Source: Catenulispora sp. (GTDB taxonomy: Bacteria > Actinomycetota > Actinomycetes > Streptomycetales > Catenulisporaceae). From it: a stretch of DNA of 33,410 nucleotides. The position numbers and the translations under genes are program-made. The DNA lies in the NCBI GenBank assembly GCA_013361685.1, contig JABFXP010000881.1, forward strand, positions 1 through 33,410, given 5' to 3'. Shown piece by piece: positions 24,163 through 31,987 of the stretch (position 1 is its first letter; the number at the start of each line of letters is the position of its first letter). Below the pieces are notes generated by a model. That model was not told the DNA's origin. It was given only the letters and a program-made list of their open reading frames with translations, and ran no database searches.

Positions 24163-24204
24163 GGGGGCGCCTCCTTGTCGGCTGTCCGGCAGCGTACGCG
24201 CTCG

Positions 24205-24684
24205 TTAGACGGACGGCTTGTTGCAGGGCTTCTCCGGCTTCGGCATGGGCCGGATCGTGCAGGAGGGCGCGTGCTGGCAGTTCGCCGCCACGGACACGAT
24301 GGAGTCGTCGGTGGGCGGGCGCCACAGTTCCGGGTCAACCTTGAACCCAGCGGCCCGGATGGCGTCCTGAGTCTGCTCCAGGATGTCCGGGTCGAAGTTC
24401 TCCGGGTCGAAGCCAGGGCTGTGGTGAACGAACGCGCCCTCCCGCGCGCACAGTTCGGCGTAGGCCTCGGTGTGGACGATGAAGGCGTGCCAGCCCTCGT
24501 CCACAGTCCGGGACGGCGCCATGGCCAGACGGGGGGTTCGGGCGCCGGTGACGACAAACGCGATCGCCTCGGTGACGATGCGCTCCGCCATGTTGACCGC
24601 CATGCCCGCGTTGTTGTCGAGCACGGTGGACACGACGGAGTCGAACGTCGCCTCGCTCACGAGCGACCTCGGTGTACTGGACAT
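24205..24684 (-). CDS. glycine-rich-domain-like (GRDP/DUF1399-like) protein
   Basis: RTVDEGWHAFIVHTEAYAELCAREGAFVHHSPG motif. Confidence 0.65.
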   Translation of the reverse strand: MSSTPRSLVSEATFDSVVSTVLDNNAGMAVNMAERIVTEAIAFVVTGARTPRLAMAPSRTVDEGWHAFIVHTEAYAELCAREGAFVHHSPGFDPENFDPDILEQTQDAIRAAGFKVDPELWRPPTDDSIVSVAANCQHAPSCTIRPMPKPEKPCNKPSV

Positions 24685-24772
24685 GCTGGTGCTCCTCTCG
24701 GTGGTATGCGAGTGGTGCGGCCTCCCAGACCTGGTGTCGTCGTCAGGCCCAGGAGGAGACAAAGGGGTGGCG

Positions 24773-24946
24773 TCAGAACGGCTCGTCGTCCTGGTCGCCG
24801 TCCGGGTCGGGGCAGTGTTCGACGATCGCGATGTGTGCGGTCAGGTCCTCCACCCATGGGCCGTAAGTCCATGCCCCGCAGAATCGACACTGGCCGAGCT
24901 CGACCCGCCCGCCGGCTTGGACCGACGGCCCGGCGTCGGCGCTCAT
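24773..24946 (-). CDS. 57-aa CxxC protein
   Basis: MSADAGPSVQAGGRVELGQCRFCGAWTYGPWVEDLTAHIAIVEHCPDPDGDQDDEPF; ATG 24946 overlaps upstream stop. Confidence 0.6.
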   Translation of the reverse strand: MSADAGPSVQAGGRVELGQCRFCGAWTYGPWVEDLTAHIAIVEHCPDPDGDQDDEPF

Positions 24947-25164
24947 CTGGTGCCGCCGGGCAGGTGTCGGGCACAGGAACAGTCGCCGTGGCCACAGAGG
25001 CATGTCAGTACACGAACGCGGGCCTCGTTCCAAATGCCGCCGGGGCACCCGTGATGAGCGCCGAGCTGGCACTCCGGCGAGACATACCGGCCGGCCTGGC
25101 TGACATCGAGCTTGATCACGATGCTGTCCGGCGGAGGCGGCCAGGACGCCACGACGGCAGTCAC
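24943..25164 (-). CDS. small Cys/His-rich protein
   Basis: GTG 25164; CQLGAHHGCPGGIW...CLCGHGDCSCARH. Confidence 0.6.
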   Translation of the reverse strand: MTAVVASWPPPPDSIVIKLDVSQAGRYVSPECQLGAHHGCPGGIWNEARVRVLTCLCGHGDCSCARHLPGGTR

Positions 25165-25340
25165 GACTCGCCTTCCAAGCACTTGCGGTGGGCCGCCACA
25201 GCCCAGCCGAGCGGGGCGGCTCCCGGTTGGGTCTCCATCGGATAGTGGCCGGCGGGAACCAGCTCGCCATCCTCGCCTCCACAGCAGATGCACGCCTTGG
25301 CCTGGAGCTGAGCTCGTGTTGGCTGCTGATGCGTCGTCAC
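25161..25340 (-). CDS. small CxxC protein (start uncertain)
   Basis: KACICCGGEDGELVPAGHYPMETQPGAAPLGWAVAAHRKCLEGES. Confidence 0.5.
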   Translation of the reverse strand: MTTHQQPTRAQLQAKACICCGGEDGELVPAGHYPMETQPGAAPLGWAVAAHRKCLEGES

Positions 25341-25377
25341 GGGCACAGCATCGGCGTCCACCTGGTCCGCCACTAGG

Positions 25378-25412
25378 GCCACGGTGAGTACCCACCGTGG
25401 CGCCACCGTGGC
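25378..25412. promoter_or_regulatory. operator repeats upstream of XRE-TPR gene
   Basis: GCCACGGTG-agtacc-CACCGTGGC (25378-25401) plus direct copy CCACCGTGGC 25403-25412, 11-bp step. Confidence 0.55.
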
Positions 25413-25448
25413 CGGTACCCTCGTGCCACCATCGACCCGGGAGGCCCG

Positions 25449-26708
25449 ATGCCCACACCGGAACCGCTCCCCGCCAGCCTGCTCGCCGACCCCGCGTTCG
25501 TGAGCGCGTGCGCACAGCGCGAGATCGGAGCGGTCTTCCAGCTCGCCCGTGCCCGGGCGGGTGTCGGTCCCGCCCAGATCGCCCGGCGTACCGGGTTATC
25601 GACCAGCCGCGTCACCGAGATCATGACCGGTGGCCGGACGGTCTCCAGCATGGACGTGATCGAGCGGATCGCCGAGGGCCTGCGCATCCCCGGGCGCATG
25701 CTCGGCCTCGCCGACCGGCCGTGGGAGCAGGCAGCCGAGCCCGCCGCCTACCGGCCGGCGGCCGTACCCGAGACCTGGGAAGTCCTGGACATGCTGTCCC
25801 GCTCCACCGCCAGCGACGCAGCCCTCAGCCACCTGGAGGCAGCCGTAGCCACCGTGGCGTTCCGCTATCCCTCGACCGCGCCGGCCGAGTCCGTGCCCAC
25901 CCTGCAGCGGCAGCTGGTCGGCGTACACGAGATGCTCGGCCGCCCCCAGGCTCTCGCTGCCCGGCGCCGCGGTGTGCGGATACTGGCCGCCGTTTCCGGC
26001 CTGCTGGGCCTCGCACACCACGATCTCGGAGACCGAGGCCGCAGCGACGCCCACTTCCACCTCGGCGCCATTGCGGCCAGCGAGGGCGAGGCGGACGACC
26101 TGACCGCGTGGCTCCTCACCATGCAGAGCATCGTCGAGTACACCGCGGGGCGCCGCGACACCGCGACCGTTCTTCTCCAGCAGGCCGCCGCACACGCTGA
26201 GACCGCGGCGCCCCGGCGGCGCGCATGGGTCACCGCTAACCTTGCCCGGGCCCTCGCTGCGGGCGGCGACCGGGCCGAGGCCCTGGCCGCGCTCGACCAG
26301 GCCGCCCATCAGCTCGACCTAGCAGACGAGCCGCTGGGAGGCCTCGACTTCTTCACCGCCCCACGGCTCGACGGCCTCGCCGGTGAGGCATACGCGCACC
26401 TCGGCGAGCACGATGCGGCTGGCAGCCTGTTGGAGACCGCCATCAGCCGTAGGGCTGCTGTCGACGTCAAGGGCCGCGCGGTCCTCACCCTCGACCTGGC
26501 GGAGGTACGGCTCGCCCAAGGCTCCCTCGATGCGGCCTGCGCGCTCGCGCACGAGGCGCTCGACGTCGCCGACGGAAGCGTCGTCCAGCCGATCGTTCTC
26601 CGCGCGCGGGCGTTCCAGGACTCCCTCGCGCCGTGGGCGACCGAGAGGCCCGTACGAGAGCTGGCCGCACGCGTGAGAGAGTCGAGAGCGCAGCTGGTCC
26701 ACGCGTGA
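25449..26708 (+). CDS. XRE-family regulator with C-terminal TPR-like repeats
   Basis: FQLARARAGVGPAQIARRTGLSTSRVTEIMTGGRTVSSMDVIERIAEGLRIPGRMLGLADRPWE then helical repeats. Confidence 0.93.
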   Translation: MPTPEPLPASLLADPAFVSACAQREIGAVFQLARARAGVGPAQIARRTGLSTSRVTEIMTGGRTVSSMDVIERIAEGLRIPGRMLGLADRPWEQAAEPAAYRPAAVPETWEVLDMLSRSTASDAALSHLEAAVATVAFRYPSTAPAESVPTLQRQLVGVHEMLGRPQALAARRRGVRILAAVSGLLGLAHHDLGDRGRSDAHFHLGAIAASEGEADDLTAWLLTMQSIVEYTAGRRDTATVLLQQAAAHAETAAPRRRAWVTANLARALAAGGDRAEALAALDQAAHQLDLADEPLGGLDFFTAPRLDGLAGEAYAHLGEHDAAGSLLETAISRRAAVDVKGRAVLTLDLAEVRLAQGSLDAACALAHEALDVADGSVVQPIVLRARAFQDSLAPWATERPVRELAARVRESRAQLVHA

Positions 26709-26722
26709 GGAGGCCGGACGAC

Positions 26723-27268
26723 ATGGAGTGGCAGACGTACGGACGTCGGCAGGTCTACGGCAGCCCGTGGGTCGAGGTGTGGCTGGAGGACGTCGAAGTG
26801 CCCGGGCTCGGCCGGATTGACCACCACGTCGTCCGCTACCCCAAGAAGTCGACCACCGCCGTCGTGACCAACGAGCGAGGGGAGTACCTCCTCCTGTACC
26901 GGCATCGGTTCATCACCGGCCGCTGGGGCTGGGAGGTCCCGGCCGGCTGGGCCGAGCCCGGCGAGGACCCCGCGGCGGCGATCGCTCGGGAGGTCGAGGA
27001 GGAGACTGGCTGGCGGCCCGGCCGCGTGGAACTGCTGACCGAGTACGACGCCATGGCCGGCATCTCGAACGCCCACTTCCGTGCCTACCATGTGACCGGC
27101 TGTACCCGCGTGGGCGAGCCGGAGGACATCTCCGAGGCGACCCGGGTCGAGTGGCTGACGGAGGCCGAGGTGGTCAAGCTTCTGACGAGCGGCGAGGTCG
27201 CGGACGGCCCGTCGCATGCCGCGCTCTCCTACTACCTCGGCCCGCACCGCCTGAGCCACCACGCCTGA
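26723..27268 (+). CDS. NUDIX hydrolase (ADP-ribose pyrophosphatase-like)
   Basis: Nudix box GWAEPGEDPAAAIAREVEEETGW. Confidence 0.93.
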   Translation: MEWQTYGRRQVYGSPWVEVWLEDVEVPGLGRIDHHVVRYPKKSTTAVVTNERGEYLLLYRHRFITGRWGWEVPAGWAEPGEDPAAAIAREVEEETGWRPGRVELLTEYDAMAGISNAHFRAYHVTGCTRVGEPEDISEATRVEWLTEAEVVKLLTSGEVADGPSHAALSYYLGPHRLSHHA

Positions 27269-27303
27269 CTGCCCTGTCCGAGGCTGGTCGTACGATTGGC
27301 GGC

Positions 27304-27567
27304 ATGCCCAAGCCTCTGCCGCTCCCGGATGACCTGCTGCCCCTCCACGCCGCCGCGGTCGAGGCCGACCGGGCGATGACAGCGACCCGGGAGGCGGGCG
27401 GCGACGTGGACGCAGCCCGGGACGCGTACGTCGCTGCGGCCCTGGCCCTGCGCGCACACCCCATCTGGGAGGAAGCCCGGGGCGCTGCCTGCTACGCGCA
27501 GACCTGGCAGGCCAGCCTCGACGCCGCCAAAGCCCACCTCGACGACGAGGAGCAGGCAGCGGCCTGA
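27304..27567 (+). CDS. 87-aa helical hypothetical protein
   Basis: ATG 27304; MPKPLPLPDDLLPLHAAAVEADRAMTATREAGGDVDAARDAYVAAALALRAHP. Confidence 0.65.
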   Translation: MPKPLPLPDDLLPLHAAAVEADRAMTATREAGGDVDAARDAYVAAALALRAHPIWEEARGAACYAQTWQASLDAAKAHLDDEEQAAA

Positions 27568-27623
27568 CCCGTTTGGTCACAGCTCGGCCAAACCACCCCC
27601 AAACGGCACGCCCACGCCGATAC

Positions 27624-27661
27624 GGTCCCCCCACCACCCGCACCACGTCCCAGGGGGGACC
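27624..27661 (+). promoter_or_regulatory. hairpin overlapping ribosome-binding site of lipoprotein gene
   Basis: GGTCCCCCC (27624-27632) / GGGGGGACC (27653-27661) immediately before ATG 27662. Confidence 0.5.
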
Positions 27662-28204
27662 ATGCGCCGCACTACCCTCACCCTCCTCACCACCGGCCTC
27701 CTCGCCGCAACCGCCGCCTGCTCCAGCACCACCACGGACAGGCCGGCCGCCCCAACCCCGACCCTCACGGCCGCAGCGCCGGCCGCAGGCACAGCGGCCG
27801 CAACCGGGACCCCGAAGGCCGCCCCGCCCGCCGCCGCTCAGGACGCCGCAGCCATCGCCGCGAAGATCAAGAAGGCGGTCCCGACCGTCAAGAGCACCAC
27901 GAACATCACCGCCGCCGACGACCCCAACAAGCTCCTCGGCCGGCCACACCAGTACACGAGCGCGACCGTCATCACCGACAGCCGCATCGAAGACGCCAAC
28001 GCGAAAGGCGCCGACCGTGGCGCAACCGTCGAGGTCTTCGCCACCGCCGAGGACGCGAAGGCCCGCGCCGCCTACATCGAGGCCATCGGCAAGGCCCAGC
28101 CGATCTTCGCCGAGTACGACTTCGTCCACGGCACGGTGCTGGTGCGCGTCGCCAAGGCGCTGACCCCGGACCAGGCCGCCGAGTACGACAAGGCCGCTGG
28201 CTGA
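27662..28204 (+). CDS. secreted lipoprotein
   Basis: MRRTTLTLLTTGLLAATAACSST: signal peptide with lipobox. Confidence 0.85.
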   Translation: MRRTTLTLLTTGLLAATAACSSTTTDRPAAPTPTLTAAAPAAGTAAATGTPKAAPPAAAQDAAAIAAKIKKAVPTVKSTTNITAADDPNKLLGRPHQYTSATVITDSRIEDANAKGADRGATVEVFATAEDAKARAAYIEAIGKAQPIFAEYDFVHGTVLVRVAKALTPDQAAEYDKAAG

Positions 28205-28216
28205 CGGCACGACGAA

Positions 28217-28251
28217 GCGCCCCCGCCCGGCACGAGGCCGAGCGGGGGCGC
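28217..28251. terminator. bidirectional terminator between cargo and lysis genes
   Basis: GCGCCCCCGC...GCGGGGGCGC, 10-bp stem. Confidence 0.7.
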
Positions 28252-28257
28252 GGTGGT

Positions 28258-28521
28258 TCAGTGGATGAGCGGGGCCACGGAGGCAAGGACGGCGATGATG
28301 GCGCCGATCGCCGAGATCGTCGGCAACGGCCACCTGTTCGCCTCCAGGTGGCGGAGCCGGGCCTCGTGGTCGGCGAGTCTGGAGTCGGCGTCCTTCCGGT
28401 CACCCGCGAGAGCGTCCAGCTTCGACTCCAGGCGGATCAAGCCCTCGCCGATCCTCCTCACCTCCTCGTACATCTGCGCGGGCGAGACCACGACGCCCAG
28501 GTCCGGCGGCGGGGGGCTCAC
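28258..28521 (-). CDS. coiled-coil plus C-terminal TM protein, holin/holin-accessory-like
   Basis: RIGEGLIRLESKLDALAGDRKDADSRLADHEARLRHLEANRWPLPTISAIGAIIAVLASVAPLIH. Confidence 0.65.
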   Translation of the reverse strand: MSPPPPDLGVVVSPAQMYEEVRRIGEGLIRLESKLDALAGDRKDADSRLADHEARLRHLEANRWPLPTISAIGAIIAVLASVAPLIH

Positions 28522-28799
28522 TCACGGCTCCCGGCCGGCGGGTCCACCGGCGGCAGCACGGTCGGGGCCGGCGGCTCCGGCGCCTGCGGCCGGGCCATCT
28601 GGAGCCACGACGGCATCCACGCGTCGACCTGCGGCAGAGCCATCACCCGAGTGATCGCCGCAGCAACCGCAAGGACACCGCCCACGCCCGGCAGCGTGTC
28701 CGGCACGCCAGCGGTGTGAACGAGCAGCGGCAGGTTGGCGGCCAGCGACAGCCCGACGGCGAGGGCAGTCCGGGCGGTGCGGCGGGTGGAGTCAGACAT
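28518..28799 (-). CDS. putative holin-like membrane protein
   Basis: Two hydrophobic segments, adjacent to endolysin, ATG/TGA overlap. Confidence 0.6.
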   Translation of the reverse strand: MSDSTRRTARTALAVGLSLAANLPLLVHTAGVPDTLPGVGGVLAVAAAITRVMALPQVDAWMPSWLQMARPQAPEPPAPTVLPPVDPPAGSRE

Positions 28800-30331
28800 C
28801 AGGAGGCCGCCTTCGTGGACGTGGTGAGGTGGACAGTGACGTTGGAGATCGCCTGCTCGATCCGGGCCACGAGCGCGTCGACATCGACCTGACCGCCCGC
28901 CGCGATCTGCTGGGCCAGCGCGGTGATTGCCGCCGACTGGGCGGCCACCTGCGCGGTCAGCGCCGCGATCTGGCTGTCAGCCTGTTTGGCGCCGTTCAGC
29001 ACCTCGCCGACGGTCGGCCGGTAGCCGTCGGGCAGCACCGCGTAGTCCGGCATCGGAGCGGACAGCAGCAGGGTGGGCAGATCGGCGCGTAGCTGGGCAA
29101 TCTGACTGTCAGCCGTCTTCGCACCGTTCAGCAGCTCCGCCACGTTCGGAACGTAGCCATCTGGCAGGGCCGCGAGCGGGACCGGCGCGGACAGCAGTTC
29201 GTCGGGGGTCACATCGTTCTCCTCAGGTCTCGGGGCTCCGGCCTGCACCCACGCGTACAGGGGATCGCCGGGGCAGTCGGTGCTGTAGCCGTCGCGGTGG
29301 CCGCGGATCTCCGGGCCGGCGGTGGCGTTGTGCTGGTAGTCCTCGATGGCGTCCCGCAGGCCGTTGAGCTGGGCGTTCGTCGGCGTGGTGGAGCCGGTCG
29401 AGCCGAGGAGCGCACAAATCGCGTAGTGCTGGGCGTTGAGGGTCTGGTCACCGTTCGCCCCGGACCGCACACCGTGGCCGCGGCCCTCGAACCGGTAGCC
29501 GTGCTCGCACACCAGCTCGTTGTAGGCGATGTCCATCCAGTGCTGCACGGGGTCGGCCATGTGGGCGGCCTGGACCTTGCGGACGTACGCCGCGCACGTG
29601 GAGTGGTCGCCGAAGGTGTACGGCTCGCCCAAGTAGTGGATCTTCACGCCGAGGGCGCCCGTCATCGGGGTGTACGCGCCCGTCGGGGCCGCCGCACCCC
29701 ACTGAGCTCTCGTCACGCGGGCCGGAGCCGTCCACGAAGCAGCGGGGGACGACGCAGGGGCGGCCACGGGCGCCGCCGCACCGGCCCAGGCCCGCAGGTC
29801 ATCCAAGCTGCCGTTGTACACGTCGCTGTCCAGCGGGCTGTCCGTCCACTGGTGGAACTTCCACGCCGCCTTGACCCGAGGCGAGCCAGCAGTCAGATAG
29901 TCCGCGATCCACAGGAAATCCCCCGCGTTATCGTCGGTCCGGTGCCACCAATCCGCACTCGTGTACAGCCCGACCCGGTTGTTCGGGTATCTGGCCTTCA
30001 CGGCGGCGAGCCAGGTGTTCTTCGCCGCTGTCGCCGCGCTGTCGGAGACCGGCTGCCCGTACGGCTCGAAGTCGAGCACCAGCAGCTCGCCAGCCGGAAC
30101 GCTGCCGACCACCTGACAGAAGTGGTCGATCTCGCCCTGGACCGGGTTCTCGCAGTGGATGAAGTGGTAGTGGCCGAGCACGATGCCGCGGCGCCGGGCT
30201 TCGGCGACCTTGGCCGCATAGCCGGCCTGCCCCGTCCGGGCGCCCTCGGTCGCCTTCACGATCACGAACTCGGCGTCGCCGGGTATCGAAGACTGGTAGT
30301 CGGAGACGTCGTAGCCGCGCGCGAGCGCCAT
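28799..30331 (-). CDS. endolysin: GH25 muramidase + PGRP/amidase_2 + C-terminal repeats and coiled coil
   Basis: GYDVSDYQSS...VIVKATEG...GHYHFIH...LVLDFEP...GLYTS; then GDHSTCAAYVRKVQAAHMA...IAYNELVCEHGYRFEGRG...GPEIRGHRDGYSTDCPGDPLYAWV. Confidence 0.93.
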   Translation of the reverse strand: MALARGYDVSDYQSSIPGDAEFVIVKATEGARTGQAGYAAKVAEARRRGIVLGHYHFIHCENPVQGEIDHFCQVVGSVPAGELLVLDFEPYGQPVSDSAATAAKNTWLAAVKARYPNNRVGLYTSADWWHRTDDNAGDFLWIADYLTAGSPRVKAAWKFHQWTDSPLDSDVYNGSLDDLRAWAGAAAPVAAPASSPAASWTAPARVTRAQWGAAAPTGAYTPMTGALGVKIHYLGEPYTFGDHSTCAAYVRKVQAAHMADPVQHWMDIAYNELVCEHGYRFEGRGHGVRSGANGDQTLNAQHYAICALLGSTGSTTPTNAQLNGLRDAIEDYQHNATAGPEIRGHRDGYSTDCPGDPLYAWVQAGAPRPEENDVTPDELLSAPVPLAALPDGYVPNVAELLNGAKTADSQIAQLRADLPTLLLSAPMPDYAVLPDGYRPTVGEVLNGAKQADSQIAALTAQVAAQSAAITALAQQIAAGGQVDVDALVARIEQAISNVTVHLTTSTKAAS

Positions 30332-30483
30332 CAGGACTCCTCTCCCTTGCCGACAGCCTCATGGATACGCCGCAGGTGCCGACGGACCAGCAGGTGATGG
30401 GTGACGAACGTAGGCGTCGCCCAGATCACGGACGCCACCAGGTTGGGCCAGACCTGAGACCAGGCAGCCAGAAGCCAGGCCAT
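30331..30483 (-). CDS. 50-aa single-TM protein
   Basis: MAWLLAAWSQVWPNLVASVIWATPTFVTHHLLVRRHLRRIHEAVGKGEES; overlaps both neighbours. Confidence 0.7.
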   Translation of the reverse strand: MAWLLAAWSQVWPNLVASVIWATPTFVTHHLLVRRHLRRIHEAVGKGEES

Positions 30484-30938
30484 CAGCTGATCAGCCCTCG
30501 GACGTAGACCGACGCCTCGAAGTCCGAGGCGCTGGCAGTGTGGACGCCACCGTGGCCGCGGTGGTGCTTGGCGCAGTACCAGACCAGATTGGCGGCGGAC
30601 TCGACCCAGGCGCCGACCTCGTCCGGATTGCTGATACCCGGGTAGTCGGCCTCCAGAACAGCGAGGTCGACGCCGTTCTGCAGGCTGAACTCGACGTGCG
30701 CGTGATGCAGTTCCAGACCGCCGTCGCACTCGGAGGTGTCGCCGCGGCGCCGCTCCGCGAAGTGGCAGACCGCGGTGTCCTTGGTGGCCTTCCGGAAGTG
30801 CTCGAAGTCCCGGTAGTGCGGGTCGCCCTCACGAGGCGGGTGTGCCGGGTAGTGGACGGTGTAGTGGTGAGTGGCGGCCTGGTCGTGGGCGGCGACCACG
30901 GGATGCTGGTGAGACGCGCTCACGATGCCTCCGGGCAT
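30483..30938 (-). CDS. HNH-like nuclease domain protein
   Basis: LELHHAHVEFSLQNGVDLAVLEADYP...ESAANLVWYCAKHHRGHGGVH. Confidence 0.75.
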   Translation of the reverse strand: MPGGIVSASHQHPVVAAHDQAATHHYTVHYPAHPPREGDPHYRDFEHFRKATKDTAVCHFAERRRGDTSECDGGLELHHAHVEFSLQNGVDLAVLEADYPGISNPDEVGAWVESAANLVWYCAKHHRGHGGVHTASASDFEASVYVRGLIS

Positions 30939-30944
30939 GAGAAA

Positions 30945-30964
30945 GCCCCGGCGCGAGCCGGGGC
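30945..30964 (-). terminator. intrinsic terminator between tail and lysis genes
   Basis: minus strand GCCCCGGC-tcgc-GCCGGGGC-TTTCTC. Confidence 0.7.
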
Positions 30965-30975
30965 ATGGGGTGAGG

Positions 30976-31425
30976 TCAGGAGAGGACAGCGGGTCCAGCC
31001 GCCGACGTCGAGGGCTGGACCGTCCCGGCCGGGGCCGCGGGCTGCGTAGGCACGACCCACCCGGACGGGAGCTGCGTAACCGGTTGCGGCGCCGGCGGGG
31101 ACGGCAGCGGCTCAGGCGTACAGCCGCACGCGGCCGGCACCTTGAGAGGGTCAGGCACGCACGTCGCGGCGTGGACCCGCGCGGCCAGGTCGAGACTGAG
31201 CACGTGCGTCGCACACCCGAACACCGCCACGGTGCACGTCTCCGCGGTCGGCAATGGGCCGAACACCGGCGCGGGCTGGTCAGCGCTGGCGAGATCGGTG
31301 ATCCGCTGACGCATCTGCTGCTCTTCAGCGATCGCGGCAGACAGCTCATCCGGCGTCGGCCGGCGCCGCCACTGCGCGACCACCGGGGCGTGGCAACCGA
31401 CACTGAAACAGGAACTCGTGGTCAC
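30976..31425 (-). CDS. Cys-containing, Pro-rich hypothetical phage protein
   Basis: MTTSSCFSVGCHAPVVAQWRRRPTPDEL...; complete ORF. Confidence 0.7.
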   Translation of the reverse strand: MTTSSCFSVGCHAPVVAQWRRRPTPDELSAAIAEEQQMRQRITDLASADQPAPVFGPLPTAETCTVAVFGCATHVLSLDLAARVHAATCVPDPLKVPAACGCTPEPLPSPPAPQPVTQLPSGWVVPTQPAAPAGTVQPSTSAAGPAVLS

Positions 31426-31435
31426 AGGCGTCCTC

Positions 31436-31963
31436 CTAGGCGTGCAGCCACAGCACGGTCATGCCGGTCTGGGAAGGGATCGTGCTCAGCGAGCCGCCGG
31501 AGGTCTGGTACGTGTACGCCTCGACGTAGTCCCCAGCGCTCAACAGGACAAGGGCCGTGACCTGGACCGCACCGTTGTTGGCCGTCGTCGGCGCCAACCC
31601 GACGCCCTGGCCCAGGGCCAGCGTTCCTCCGCCGTTCTTGTGCAGCTCGATCAGTCGGTTGCCACTCGCGTTCGCCGCGTAGCCGACCTGTCCGATCACC
31701 AGGTAGTAGCCGCCGACCTGAGCCGTGTACCGGGTGTTGTTGGTGATGCTGCTGTGGCCGCCGTAAGAGTCGACCACCGACGAGTCCATCGTGATGGCGG
31801 TCAGACTGGTGTTGGCGATGGACTGCGCGGCGGACTGGTAGCCGGCGTACAACGGCGGCGTGAGGAGGTAGGTGATCCCGTTGTAGACGTTGGCGTTCCA
31901 CAACGCCGAGGTCACGTAGTTGCCGGGGATCTCGGACGCGAGCGTGGGGATAGCGAGGCTCAT
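31436..31963 (-). CDS. tail fibre/C1q-like structural protein
   Basis: IPGNYVTSALWNANVYNGITYLL...TRYTAQVGGYYLVIGQVGYAANASGNRLIELHKNGG. Confidence 0.75.
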   Translation of the reverse strand: MSLAIPTLASEIPGNYVTSALWNANVYNGITYLLTPPLYAGYQSAAQSIANTSLTAITMDSSVVDSYGGHSSITNNTRYTAQVGGYYLVIGQVGYAANASGNRLIELHKNGGGTLALGQGVGLAPTTANNGAVQVTALVLLSAGDYVEAYTYQTSGGSLSTIPSQTGMTVLWLHA

Positions 31964-31987
31964 GAGCCTCCTCTCAAGATCTCGTGA

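Noticed and set aside
26309-28333. 674-aa minus-strand ORF
   Set aside because: Antisense to the clear NUDIX, helical and lipoprotein genes; low-complexity Arg/Gly/Pro composition typical of GC-rich shadow frames.
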